Below are positions 23,440 to 34,859 of a stretch of 64,000 nucleotides of DNA, one piece after another (the stretch's first letter is position 1; each line of letters opens with the position of its first letter). The DNA is from Paragonimus westermani (lineage: Eukaryota; Platyhelminthes; Trematoda; Plagiorchiida; Troglotrematidae): NCBI GenBank assembly GCA_008508345.1, contig QNGE01003888.1:1-64000 (forward strand), written 5' to 3'. A program made the position numbers and the translations under genes. The notes under the pieces were generated by a model, which was not told where the DNA came from, ran no database searches, and saw nothing but the letters and a program-made list of their open reading frames with translations.

Positions 23440-23580
23440 TGTCTTCTCACTTTATCAATTTATTTTATACCAGGGGATTATTCGAACACCTTCGGTAAAT
23501 TTGCAGATGACATTCGGTTTTTACGCCTGGTATTTTTTCCGTTTGGTCTTACCAACTTATATAATCAAATCTTTTGGTAG
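23440..23580 (+). pseudogene. Ty3/gypsy-like reverse transcriptase relic (tentative)
   Basis: The plus-strand frame ending at 23580 (from 23320, 86 codons) finishes with FLRLVFFPFGLTNLYNQIF. Ty3/gypsy reverse transcriptases have FLRMPFGLTNAPATF at the end of the fingers-palm segment; PFGLTN is intact here. Just before it, KFADDI occupies the place of the KTAF segment, and farther back TLSIYFIPGDY loosely recalls the LDLxSGY box with the first catalytic Asp (replaced by Ser). An alternative is that FADD is the catalytic box of a non-LTR element, but the residues after it do not fit that. The frame ends at a stop right after the motif and no protease, RNase H or integrase parts were found nearby. 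Confidence 0.38.
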
Positions 23581-23613
23581 GTGGTTGTTTATTAAGGTTT
23601 ATTGCATTGTGTG

Positions 23614-23638
23614 ATAAGGTGAGGAGAGTTCACCTTAT
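23614..23638. other. Perfect 9-bp hairpin
   Basis: ATAAGGTGA at 23614-23622 and its exact reverse complement TCACCTTAT at 23630-23638 enclose a 7-base loop. There is no downstream T-run typical of a terminator and the context is eukaryotic, so no role is assigned. Hairpins of this size are expected by chance a few times in 64 kb. Confidence 0.6.
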
Positions 23639-23639
23639 A

Positions 23640-24520
23640 TCCCGCTCGTTTTCAATGTGGCAATCAACACTTCTACGGAATGCTGTCCTGGGTTGACAGT
23701 TCGTCATTTTTGTTGAAACATGCAGAATGTACGATTTTGATATATCGTCCTCTGGTCAGCACACTTAAAAAGAAAGTGAGGATGAACTCAACTATTCGGT
23801 TGTTCAAATCAACTCAGCATAACCATTCACTGTACCAGATACAGGATACGTTCACATCCTGTGGTCGAATCTGATGTTTTGCGTAGGTGACAACGGTGAG
23901 TGTCTCGCTTGAGGTAATAGACAACGCAAAAAATTAGCAAACTGTAACTTTTGAACGAAGTATTAGGTTTTGGATGTTTGACTCAATGACTGGTGTCATT
24001 CTTGCCTCAACAGTTTACTGACGATCTCCTTTCAACACAGGTCTCTCTGTGACTAAAAATGAGGCTTTTGCTCATTAAGCTGACTGAATACTCGGCGATA
24101 AATATGCATGAACTATCATCCTACCATTTGCGGTGAATTTGAAGATGAGTCGCATTTTCCAGCGTGACCTCTGGAAAGATATGGCCAACTAGATGTGTGA
24201 GTTCATTCCTATTTTAATTTAACTCTGTTGAATAAGAGTTACCTAGGCATGGTTATGTTCTCATGCCCCAAGTGAACGTGATCGTTACAGTCTTTGTCAT
24301 ATATTTTTACGAAGGTAGTTTCCATCATAAACTTTCTTTCCCAAGCTATTTGCTGCAGCCTTTACTACATTGCCTGAGAAGTTTTATTTGTTAGTTCAAA
24401 ACTACGTGATATACAGCACCCTCGAAACTGCACATTGTAAATTAAACTCTCCAGCAGATGACAATCTTAGCCTCACAAATTTAACACAGTGAACAGGTTA
24501 CCAAAACTCGACAGTTCATA
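23640..24520. other. No gene recognised; one weak B box-like site
   Basis: On the plus strand GTGGTCGAATCTG at about 23859-23871 resembles an RNA polymerase III B box with one base missing, but the A box-like stretch upstream is poor. Otherwise only a 64-codon frame without motifs (23680-23874) is present. Confidence 0.45.
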
Positions 24521-24523
24521 CGC

Positions 24524-24600
24524 ACTGCTAACCTAGTGGTTAACGGGAACTGTGGCTTTTGAGTTGAGCTCAACTATGTTGGGAAGCGGCCCCGTTTACT
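24524..24600 (+). repeat. tRNA-related SINE head
   Basis: The A box-like stretch at about 24528-24544 (TAACCTAGTGGTTAACG) matches the consensus at 10 of 12 positions and extends with GTTAACG as in tRNA D loops. An anticodon-arm-like segment (GGCTTTTGAGTTGAGC) follows. The B box region near 24578-24594 is degraded. It is probably an old SINE head; the body cannot be traced. Confidence 0.45.
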
Positions 24601-24604
24601 TAAG

Positions 24605-27058
24605 TTGCTGAAAACTCGTTAGCCAAAGCAGATTATTTAAGGCTAACTTGCAAAGACCTTCTAGGTGTGGCTAACTCCATACTGAAGTGACTTATGAGAC
24701 ACTTGTTTGGTAACTTTCAATCTGCGCCCGTCGATTTATAGGTGTGATCAAACTAACCATTAGACAATATGATATAGTCAACTCCTCGTAAACATATTCC
24801 CCAAGACTAGGCGAAAATTATTCATTACCATGAAATATACACCAGAATAAAATTACATTGCTCATCACTTATTAGTTTATGAGGGAAGAAAATTTTAAAC
24901 TTTCCTGTCAATATAAATAGTTCTAAGAGCGCAATATTTCATGTGAATTTCTTTGCGTTCAACATGATTATTCTCATTTGTTCAAGTGAGAGGGCAGTTG
25001 GGTTGTTTAGCGTTTTTCAAATGCTTCAACCGCTTTATGAATAGCGCGAATAGAAAAGCTACTGATTACAAACGTTGTTCTTAAGAATACTTTGTAGAAA
25101 AAAATCCGCCATCAAATTGCTTCTAACTCATTGGCTTTTACAATCTCTGCAAACCATTTAAAAGCCTGATGGGTGTAGAACGGAAGCAAGATCTGGTGCA
25201 CGTTTGGAGTTTGAACTGAAAAGACATATTTAAATTTGGAACAGTCACCATGCAGTGGATCTCAATGGGAAAGATGACAAACATTGTCATCTAACAAATG
25301 ACGTAGAAAGCTCTCAAAGTTTTGACTGCCTGCTTAGATTTAAAGATGTCTTTTCTTGTGACACTCAGCTCTTCCAGTTTTGGTATGCACAGGCCATGTC
25401 ACTATGCACTCCGAGGTTCAGATGGGCCAAGCTGTCACCGTAGAAACTATATACTTCAAATGGTGCGTACAATTAATCGAAAAACAAGGATTGGGTTGTG
25501 AAGTGTTGGTATTGAAGCTCTTCCCAGAGTTGAAGGCACGCACACTTAACATACTTGATTCTTACCAAGATTCTAAGCAGTATTTTTAACGTTTGTGACC
25601 AATCCTATTCCGATTTGCTGAAAGGCTAGACGGTTTATGGTGTATGATTGACGCTGCTGACTCAAATGAAAATTACTTGAACAAATCTTTAGGGCCAGCT
25701 TCATTCATTATGTTCCGTGTATGATCCGAATGGGGTTCAGTTTGAAATACCGTGATAGGTTTCACAGAGCCAAATAGGCGGATGGACGAGAGAGTCTAGA
25801 ATGTGAGAATTATGGCTGTTGATGCTATGGTGGCGTCCCCTAATGTTTTGTCAGCCACAAGGTTAACAGGAACAAAACGTAGTCCACACACTCAATACAC
25901 GCTCTTATTTAACCATACTTGGGATTTGTCCGCCGTGTGTTCCAAGGGGTTGCACTACTGTGTACCTTACTTGGAGACGGCTGTGACGAACGCACTTAAC
26001 TACCTCTATACAGGGCGGGGCGGAGTAACTACACTCTGAAATGTAGCCATACCACAATTTGTATTGCGCTCTAGGTGGAGATACGGTAACTGATCAGTTA
26101 AGTCCGACCAGTAGCATCATTGCCACAGGATTAAAGGCGGTTCAGGTACTTGAGTCTGCTCAACGCTGATCACAGTTTGTGAAACAGTCAGCTCCAACTT
26201 TACCTGTCACCGATCAACGAACTTGTTATGTGAAAACGTTGCAATGCTACCATCATGCTTGATTATAAGATAGTTACGTTGAAGACGTCTTCAACTTAGG
26301 CATTTCTCTAAAGTTAACGGACCAAGTAATCTGTGGTGCTCAGTCATTCTGCTCGCATCAATTCTATTAGCTTAGTGAAACTCATAACGTAAGTCACAAA
26401 ACAGTACATTCATATAACCAACTTCTAAACGCAATGTCCAGAATGAATTTCTGATAGCCAGACAGAAGCCCGTATATGTGGGATAGCTCGGTAACGGGCC
26501 TAGTTTTGTCAACCTCACTGATTTTTCTCACATGATCTGCTACCACTGTTTGAGGCTCACCTGTGCACATGATAAGTTGCTTTGTGACCACTGTACGAGC
26601 AAATGTCATCTGTTGTCATCCCTGTTACGAGTACCAACGACATTGTTACCAGCACTGAAGTTGTCATATCAACTGAGTGCATGCTTTGTCTGAGTGTATT
26701 ATCTAGACTCTTGTGACATGGTTGTTTTCAAATCTTGATGGGACTGTGATTTTGGAACTAGATTATTTAGATACAGGAACAATTAAGAGATAGTGAACTT
26801 CGGCTGGATTTCGACAACTGAAAGTAGCTGCAATCGATTTTTTGGTTAACATCTTTCCGGAGTATTACTCGGTTTCTGATCATGTGGTCATTGTGTGAAA
26901 CCCACAAAAATATCCAGAGGTTGACTACTCCTCAGCAGATGTTACTCATAACGAGTTCGTTAATTGCACCATACCATTCGAACTTCTAGACAAATCGTTT
27001 TTGCGCTTGGCTGTAATTCGTTTGTCGACTTATAGATGAACACATGCTATTTCTCTTC
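24605..27058. other. No gene recognised
   Basis: Plus-strand frames at 25255-25443 and 25380-25589 overlap in different phases. The first contains LLRFKDVFSC, which recalls the linker before gypsy reverse transcriptase, but nothing else nearby supports this. The remaining frames (25803-26039 plus, 26394-26609 minus) have no motif. No repeat was recognised. Confidence 0.5.
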
Positions 27059-27059
27059 T

Positions 27060-27120
27060 CCGTCAGTAGCCCAGTGAATTGATCGTTCGAAGTCCGGTGT
27101 CGTTGGTTGCGAAACACCTT
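27060..27120 (+). repeat. tRNA-related SINE head
   Basis: The A box-like stretch at 27067-27078 (TAGCCCAGTGAA) matches 10 of 12 consensus positions. A B box-like stretch with one inserted base (GGTTGCGAAACACC) lies at 27105-27118, giving near-normal spacing of 38 bases. A second partial B-like stretch (GTTCGAAGTCC) lies between them. It is consistent with an eroded SINE head. Confidence 0.42.
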
Positions 27121-27121
27121 A

Positions 27122-28292
27122 TGAAAACAGGTCACCATCTTGACTCATGATACTGTTACATAATGGAATCTCAAAGTAAAAGGCTTTCTGTGAAGTGATG
27201 CTTATCCGTACTTGCCAGCAGACATTATCTGCACAAACGTGATCATGACTACATAATACTTGGTGTGGGTGTAATCCTGTCTAGCCCCTGCTTGTTCCTA
27301 TCTGCATGATGCATATAACCCGCATTTTTTACGTTCGCGAATAATGAAAGTAAAAAACGTGTTAGCATAATGTGAGGCATATTTTCGTTCTGCCTTGATG
27401 AGATGATATTAAGTACCACAAAATAATACATAAACTCCACTGTGAGTATACTGTTATTACACTAAAATAGTTTATGTAAACTGTGTTACCGACATGCTGC
27501 AATTTTTGAAACCAGAGAACGAAATTTTATGGTAGAAGTTGTGATTGTAGTTTTGATTTTTAAAAAACTCGCTAGTGTCGTTTCAATTAACTACTGAATC
27601 TATGGTCAACCTTTTGTAGCACACATAATGTGCCTAGTTGCAATGTCGCATTTTGCGCCGTACTAGACTGACTTGTTCGACGTCATGGTTTAGAGACTTG
27701 GAGGTGACATGTTTAAACTTCCTGTGAAATGACATCCACAGTTTTGAGAAAGTAAATCACTGACCACGTGGCCGTTAAAGAACTACGGGTTATGTTGTCT
27801 TTAGCCTAATTTTGTCTATATGGGTAATTTTTAATGCAATATGTTAGTCCAAGATTTTGCAAATTATAATTAAAATTATTCAAACATGGTCGCAAACAAT
27901 TTCAGATTTTTGTCGCTCAAATAAATCTATAACGTCCTTGTGCAGTCGAACAGAAATAAGCCAACGCGCACGCGGATAATTTATGGGCACCTGGTCTGCT
28001 CCAGTGAGATTAGCGATCTGAAATGGTTCTCCTTCGATTTTTTGCTAATTTAAAGAATGATTCTCGGCAGCAGTTGTGCGTTACGGTTCTCTTACAAGAG
28101 TGGGATCCGTATTGGACTATTTACTGCCTACAACATTTTTAGCTGGATCGTAAAATGTAGTGTTTGACGGAGTACAAGTGGACTTGGCTTCCTCTGAACG
28201 CTTAGGAACAATGCTTATTATAGTGTTTGTATGCCGTTACATACTGGGTACGTATATGGATAAAAATTGTTCAGAGCTGATGGCAATCGGAT
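27122..28292. other. No gene recognised
   Basis: Only one 63-codon minus-strand frame (27249-27440) without motifs is present. The sequence between 27.8 and 28.0 kb is particularly AT-rich. No repeats were identified. Confidence 0.55.
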
Positions 28293-28295
28293 GAA

Positions 28296-28360
28296 GTTGG
28301 GGCCAAATGGTTATCCACTGACTCCCAAGTCAGAAGGCGAGATTGAATCTTCGAATAAAC
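28296..28360 (+). repeat. tRNA-related SINE head with preserved anticodon arm
   Basis: The plus strand reads GGGGCCAAATGGTTATCC at about 28299-28316, an A box/D arm-like stretch. It is followed by a 5-bp anticodon-like stem (CTGAC/GTCAG) around a 6-base loop and then a degraded B box (AGATTGAATCT) near 28340-28350. Overall order and spacing follow a tRNA. The D arm type (ATGGTTA) differs from the TAGCTC type at 9.8 and 12.1 kb, so a different tRNA ancestor is likely. Confidence 0.5.
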
Positions 28361-28364
28361 AATA

Positions 28365-30168
28365 ATATTGCGTAATAATCGCAATGTTTATTCTGGGGTC
28401 ACTACCCCATGTGCGTGCTTAATCTGATAAGGTGTAACGAGTTCATCTAAGATGCCCATAGTGTACTGATCATCTGACAGTTAACACGTTCAATCGTTGA
28501 CAGGGATATTGCCGATTTGAACCTCCCTCTGGTCACATCTGCCGGAAAAGTTATGATCCAATTTGGATTAGAGAGGAAGACATCGAAAATAGACAGTGTG
28601 CTGCTTGTGTGTTATGAAACTTTCTTACCAATGCTGTTGTAATCAGAGAAACACTAACAGTTTGAATCGGTTGATTTCCAGCCAACCGGCCTTGGGGTCA
28701 AGGTCATGACGTCTCCAGACGCTAGTTTACAGACCGACCATCCAATACTAGTTTTCTTTATAATTTGACACTTCAGACAGTTAGTTTGAAAGAGTGCAGA
28801 AGCCAGCTCCCCGAACATCACTGGTCGATGCCATTTTCCGCTGATCCATATTTATTACGAATGCCACTTATATCGAAGTTAATAACGTAACTCATATTCA
28901 ACGTGTTCACGTCCTCGCTGCACAGATAAATATCTGGGGCTTCCTGTAAGGATGTAAAGATGTCAAATACGAATTATTAAACAAGTGACGACATCTGTGC
29001 ATCAACAGATTTTTGCGCTTTTCAAGTTATAAACTCAAATAAAGTTTTGAGACAGACGATAAGTCGTGCAAACATGCACGTTCTACTAAATAAAAATGTC
29101 CGAAATTTCAAGGATTCTTATCACCACTGACCCTTGTTGACATTTTACTTGACGTTGCCTTAATAGTTGTTTGTGTTGGTTGCAACTGACATGTTTGAAT
29201 ATATGGTTTACAGTGCATTACTTGAGACAGCTGGCAGTCAACGTCATGGTTTGTTTAAATAATCTTCCTGGTTGCTAGCCTTCTGGCATTCTTCGCTTGC
29301 TTACGTTTTCCAAACGGTAATCGACAAGACAAACCTTCCCGAGATTTCTCGACTTCTTACGTGGGAAGCATGGCCACCACTGAAATTTCAGCAGTAAAAC
29401 TTGGATGATTTGTCTGGAATGAATCCAGTACCTCTCATGTGAAAACTCAGCTTTTATAATTGCACAGATTTTTCCGCAGGTGTCTTTCTTTCTGTAGTAG
29501 ATGAAGTGAATAATACACCTCAAACTGTTTATGTACAACAATCGAGTGTTTCTCAGATAACTAAATGCTAGTGTATATTTATAACAAGAGTCATATCAAA
29601 GTGGAGAACAAACATTCTAGCGCAACGTTGTACGCAAACAGCTGCCCTGCTTCAACCAGTCAGTTAAATTGTAGAAGGATATCAGCTTTCTACTAGATGT
29701 TCTGTGTGCTGGCTGATTTTTCCTGTTAGCAGATTGAAGGATTTCATGCACTCACCGATTAACTAAAGCTTTCTTCTAATTGCTACGAGGTTTCTGCCGA
29801 CTTGTTCCGTTTTAGTTTTTTCACACTACTCCACGATCTACAGTAAACACCTGTGCAAAACATTATATTCAAAAGGACAAGACCTTCTGGTTTAGATCAT
29901 TCCGTTTGCTTAACTAGGCTAAAATATATCTATGAATTTACCTCCATACTGGCCTACTCTCTTCCTATTACCCCTACCTTTTATGTAAAAAAGAATTCCT
30001 ATTTTTGTCCATCACGGAAAAATTCAAAATAGCGTACAGTAGATAGGTATTACTTGCAACTTATTTAGTTTGTCTAGTAAAGTTTTCTGCTACCAATATT
30101 TCGTTAACTATACTCGATGAAATCCCCGCACTAATTGAGATTAAATCTGTATATTAAATTCCCCAATT
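28365..30168. other. No gene recognised
   Basis: The minus-strand frame 29275-29541 (88 codons) is the only sizeable one and has no motif I know. From about 29640 to 30130 the sequence again becomes CpG-poor with a C/T-rich plus strand, like the flank of transposase relic B, but I could not find transposase landmarks in it. Confidence 0.5.
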
Positions 30169-30169
30169 G

Positions 30170-30228
30170 CACAGAGCACGCTGGCTGCTATGACTTTTAG
30201 TCTGGGATCGATTCAGATGAAAATGCAG
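30170..30228 (+). repeat. Possible tRNA-related SINE head (weak A box)
   Basis: A B box-like GGATCGATTCA (9 of 11) lies at about 30207-30217, preceded by AGAGCACG and a CTGG-rich anticodon-arm-like stretch as in a tRNA. The A box is incomplete (TTGCACAGAG). It is probably a truncated SINE head. Confidence 0.33.
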
Positions 30229-30317
30229 TCTGATGACGTTGGACACACTTTTCTGCTATAAGTAGAAACTTTTGCTCAATGATCGTCTCTACAGTTTGTG
30301 AAATTCGCCTTTAGTGT

Positions 30318-30368
30318 TCGTTCGAACTCCGTTGCAAGACAGTCGACCCTGGCCGAGTTGTGTCGTAC
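30318..30368. repeat. Possible tRNA-related fragment, orientation unclear
   Basis: On the plus strand TGGCCGAGTTGT at 30350-30361 matches the A box at 11 of 12 positions but lacks a good B box downstream. On the minus strand an A box-like AACTCGGCCAGG and a B box-like AGTTCGAAC lie 30 bases apart. Either reading gives only half of a convincing promoter. Confidence 0.3.
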
Positions 30369-30369
30369 A

Positions 30370-33300
30370 AAAAAATTGTTCCGTGACTTTTTTCAGTTGA
30401 TTTTCACTCTCAAACGCTTTATCTCACAAGATTCAGTGTGAATACCATCATGTTTTCCACAATTACCTGAACCTAACTTCGTTTTGTGCTAGATAAACGG
30501 ATGATTTTTAATGCTGAACCAAAGCTGGCTACCAAGTACATTCCGTTTACTCAATTCTTGTAATTCTTAGTTGAAAAAATATATTTCTGGCAGCTTTCCG
30601 ATAGACCCATGGCCGACTAAGAGACGCATAAATATTTGCAGTTGATGAAACAAGAATCGGTTCTGTAAGCGTCATTTTGACTCCATTAGATATTATGGGC
30701 CTGTGATCTCTGACGAAGCACTGAAAAGACATGGCCTGCTAATTAATTCTAGTTGACTAAGGTTAAACCAACAACTCAACTGTAGAGAGGAAACTTGACG
30801 ACGAAGTGTAACTGGAAACAATTTAAGAAATCTATTGCATATGTCAAACTTCATAGTCAACAGATTAGAAAAAAGATTATAATGATTAGAGGGCACAAGT
30901 CAAAAGTTTATCACACATCAATTGATACTGATTTGAACTGACGCTAACAGAGATCAATTTTGGAAAAGATTATCTAAGTTGAGTATACCACCCAAATAAT
31001 TCAACGTTTCCGGGGTTTTATAAACACGTATAAGTCATCTGGGGAACCCAGTGTTAAGCACTTGTTTGCGGACTATGTGATTTTCATCTGGAGTTTATGA
31101 ATTTATCGATATGGAGGAACGTTTCCTGCAGTGAAAAAACAACCAATGACCACTTATTTCAAAAGAACTCAACCCTGTAGCGGGTTATTCTAGGACAAGT
31201 CATTGCAAAGGTTTCGTTTTCCGCAACTGGATTATGGATATCCAAGAGACCGACATCAGTCCGTCCACTCGTACTAATTTGCACCATTCAAATTGAATTA
31301 TTCGGGGATTGATTTCATTAAAAACATTCGATTTTTCAGTCAAATGAAATGCACTATCAATTCCTAATAGCCCGAGTGATAGATGTGAACGTTACGTTTT
31401 TTGTGCTCACTTTGCACCCATATTAACTGCTAGTGTTACGCGTACTTCAAGCATTGGTATCGCCTCATCCTAAGCAACATCGTTAAAACCAGTTTATTGG
31501 ATGGTAGTGAATTCGGCTATTTACATTGAAGTTAGCCTGTTTAATATCAATCTAAAAAAGAAATTTGATCACAAATTGGAATGACGATTTCGGAGTGAAT
31601 ATTTCAACACACCAAAATTTTGTATAAACTTCAGCTGTTATTTGAAAAGTTAGGCGTTATTAACATATCGATGACTATTCCGGCCTACGCCGAACGCACT
31701 GTACTTCCGAATTCCCACTTCATATTCAAACCTCACATGTTTTTTACGCTTGAATCACAGACTGGATATTGGTATGACGGAAATTTTTTGGCAATCACAC
31801 ATTCATTCTTCAAAATTGAAGAGGTCTTCTACTCTGGATTTGTCTGTTCAAATCAAACTATCTTATGTCATCTGAGAAAAATGTAACCCTTCATTTTCGA
31901 GGCAAACTAATGATCACAAGAACCTGACCTGACTTTTCGATAAATTTAATTGACGCCCATCGCAGGCTGCTCAAGGTTACTACTATTATGCTCACTTGCT
32001 CACCAACGACAGAGAGATGCTTACGAGACAATATACAGCGTATATGTTCATTGATTTGACTGCGTCGAATATTGTTCACCAAGCGACTGGTATCGAAGTT
32101 TTGAGGTAAGACCCAGAAATGTGTATCTTCCGACGGTCAGAAGTTCAACAAACCTTAATAGATTATACTTCAATTAACAGAAGATCAAACAATTTTTCAT
32201 TGGCATTTTCAATAATTCTACATTAAAGTACGGGTTTGCATTCGGATAACCAGTACAATCTGGTTCTCCCAAAAATACCCAGAGCATATTAGGCTGCGGT
32301 TGTGTTCAGTAAACCCTTCTTATAAATTCCTTTCTTAACGGGAAATTGTACACCGATCTATACCCTGTTAACGGCTTTTTGTAACATTTTCTTTAGTGAC
32401 CCCATGTGGCACATTTATTTATTAATATCCCACAACTATATGTGGGCAATACTTAAGTCGTGTTGACTTCCCAGGTACCCATTTAAAGATAACTCTATTT
32501 CAGCCAGTGTCTTTGAATCTGAACATCAAACTCTATAACAGGGGTGTCTTAGTCGTCTCTATCTGCCTTAAATGATTCCTACAGTAGAATCCTGGTTTGT
32601 CATGTTTGAACTACAAAAGTGACAGTCTGTAGGACATAGGTGAACAGAAATATGGCCAACATGCTTGACTTTCTGAAAGTTCTCATCTAGGCAACCAGCA
32701 TTACTTCTAAATGCCTGTCTTCCAATATCAGAAAAAAAACGGAATCACTTTTTTAAAACCCTTGTGTAATTTTTTGCTCCTTTCTTTTTTTGTGCTAAAG
32801 CCTACATAATAGATCACCAACACTAGCATTGAACTCCCATTGGAAATATGTTTTTCAGTTTCAGATCATAACATCGGTCATTTTTCACGATGTCACCGAG
32901 GACACTAATGAATTTTGTGTCAATCGCATTCCAGCTTTTTCAACGTAATCATCAAATATATACTTACCATCATTCACACTTAATTGTTTTATTTACTTTG
33001 ACGGACTGATTGATGAGAAAAAACTTTGTTTGATTAGCTGGCTACACGAAACCAGTTAGACGAGCTGTTGAATTTGGTGTAAGCTACCTATTTAGCTTGT
33101 TAGTGGAGCTATTTCATGCAGAAAAATAGGCACTCAGAACTATAGCCAAGCTAGTCCTTCACGCATCTAAATGGTTTTTAGAAATATACGTGAAAAATAA
33201 CCAAATGGACTCCGTGAAAGTATAATTACCGTTAGAAACTGATAGGAATGCAAAAACCCAAACTATTGAACAAGACAACACAATCCAAACGGAGGGGAGG

Positions 33301-34112
33301 AGCTCAGAAAGAGTTCATACTCTCAGTTCCAAATATTCTATTTGCAACAAATGTCAAAAAGGTTTGTTTAGTATATCAAGTGATCAATACATATCTGGGA
33401 GCATTTATGAGACGCTTTGTTTCGGGAGACAAATATTTGGAAATAACCGAAACTGTTGTCGTGCGAGCAACTGTCAGTGTTCTACGGTCGCAATAAAAAG
33501 CATCGTGCGATCCAGTGTAACCGTTTGAGAATACCAGCTCCCAGGAGGCGTTTTGTCATCGTATCGTCAATTTTGCTAAAAGTAATCCGAAACTACTTTT
33601 CATTGGTTCTACCAAGAATCCACAAAAGTAATTAGCGTTGATAAGACGTTCAGAATAAACGCAAAAGCTGACTGGCTACAAAAGCGCTCGTTTGAAAAAT
33701 TACCAAGATCGTGTTTTTGAAAACATCTTACCTGGTTATGATACAGGTATACAAGATATTCATTTCCACCTCTGCTGAGCTACATATTAGAAAAGAATAC
33801 AGAAAACAGTGAAAATTGAAGTATTACCCTACTTGAACAATCAGCGTTTCTACCACATCAATTTTCAATCTTCCTGTAGTGAATATCCGAGGTCAGGTTT
33901 TTCGTTTGCGTTAGATTGTCAAATTCATTTAACAATCTTGTATGGATTAGCCTTGAATCGAAAAATAAAGCCATCGTTCCCCATAATATTGTCCACTGGA
34001 ATTGACAGGACAGTCATTATATCTGCTATCTAGGCGATTCGGCAATCAGTTCATTAATCACAAGAGATTGTGGCTAACCACTCATATCACGTGGTTCAGT
34101 CATGCCTAGTTT
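30370..34112. other. No gene recognised
   Basis: Open frames up to 88 codons (31620-31886 plus) and 82 codons (33248-33496 plus) lack recognisable motifs. Between 32.3 and 33.0 kb the plus strand is C/T-rich and CpG-poor with several A or T runs of 7-8 bases. A splice-donor-like GGTAAGTAT lies on the minus strand near 32963-32971, but no matching exon was found. Confidence 0.5.
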
Positions 34113-34114
34113 GA

Positions 34115-34192
34115 TGTCAGTAGCGTAGCGATCAACACCTTTGCTTCAAGAAACCGTGTTCTGAGTTCTAGCCTGGGCCATACGAAGGATAT
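34115..34192 (+). repeat. tRNA-related SINE head (plus strand preferred)
   Basis: On the plus strand the A box-like TAGCGTAGCGAT (about 34123-34134, 10 of 12) and a B box-like GTTCTAGCC (about 34166-34174) are spaced as in a tRNA. The minus strand of the overlapping segment 34215-34160 can also be read as tRNA-like (AGCTCGTCCGTAGTGTAT), resembling the 62.07 kb element. Orientation is therefore uncertain, but some tRNA-derived ancestry is likely. Confidence 0.4.
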
Positions 34193-34194
34193 AC

Positions 34195-34790
34195 ACTACG
34201 GACGAGCTCTAACAAGGGTGAAACTCGAATCTAGTGCTTATTTCACGCTCCGCTCAAGTACTTTATGTTTGGCAAGAATATCTAAATGAGTCGGTATTGC
34301 CTGTTCATTACTTTCTACAACTGAATTACAATCGATTGCTCATACTTGTTAGTATGACCAGATTTACGGAGGTTCCAAAACAAACGGCTTTTAAAATTCT
34401 GATCTGTATTTATCACCTCAAGTAGTAAGGTGGTAATCCGAGGATTCCAGTTTCCACTTTAAAAGGCCCACTGCACTGATTGGGTCAAGATACGGGCAAA
34501 ACTTTTGAGGTTGCACACAGGCTTAGACGCCGAGGTGAATCCACACTTCTGTGCTAGAGCAAACTTAGGTCGTAGTTTGATCAACAGTACGGCACACCCT
34601 GTCTCACTTTTGTCTAGGTGCACATATGCTTCCAAATATCATTCTGAGTAGACAATTAATACAAGGGGTAGGGCGGTTTTATAGGCATTGTGGTCGCCAG
34701 AGAGCTCACGATAACATTTAATACATTGAAGAAGCAGGTTATTCGGCATTTTCTTATGATATTCTGGTCATGTGTACTTCATTTTTCAAG
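34195..34790. other. No gene recognised
   Basis: One 63-codon plus-strand frame (34234-34425) without motifs. TACGGCACAC near 34590 is shared with the core of the 14.97 kb repeat but the match is too short to call. Confidence 0.5.
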
Positions 34791-34792
34791 TG

Positions 34793-34850
34793 GGGAAAAA
34801 AACAGATCATCATTCCATTCCTAATGGCCTACCCAATCTGTATAATAAAC
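34793..34850 (+). pseudogene. Faint echo of the 23.5 kb reverse transcriptase-like fragment
   Basis: Within the 75-codon frame 34772-34999, VGKKTDHHSIPNGLPNLYNK parallels FGKFADDI...FPFGLTNLYNQ at 23.49-23.57 kb: both have GK, a nearby Asp and PxGLxNLYN, with about five residues missing here. Nucleotide identity over the best 34 bases is about 65%. It may be another decayed copy of the same retroelement or a coincidence. Confidence 0.22.
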
Positions 34851-34859
34851 AACCTTCCA

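Noticed and set aside
25255..25443. LLRFKDVFSC, like the linker before gypsy reverse transcriptase
   Set aside because: A single short motif with no reverse transcriptase, protease or RNase H pieces around it.
32955..33060. Splice-donor-like GGTAAGTAT on the minus strand
   Set aside because: The preceding candidate exon ends in a stop codon in its only open frame, and no acceptor or homologous protein was recognised.
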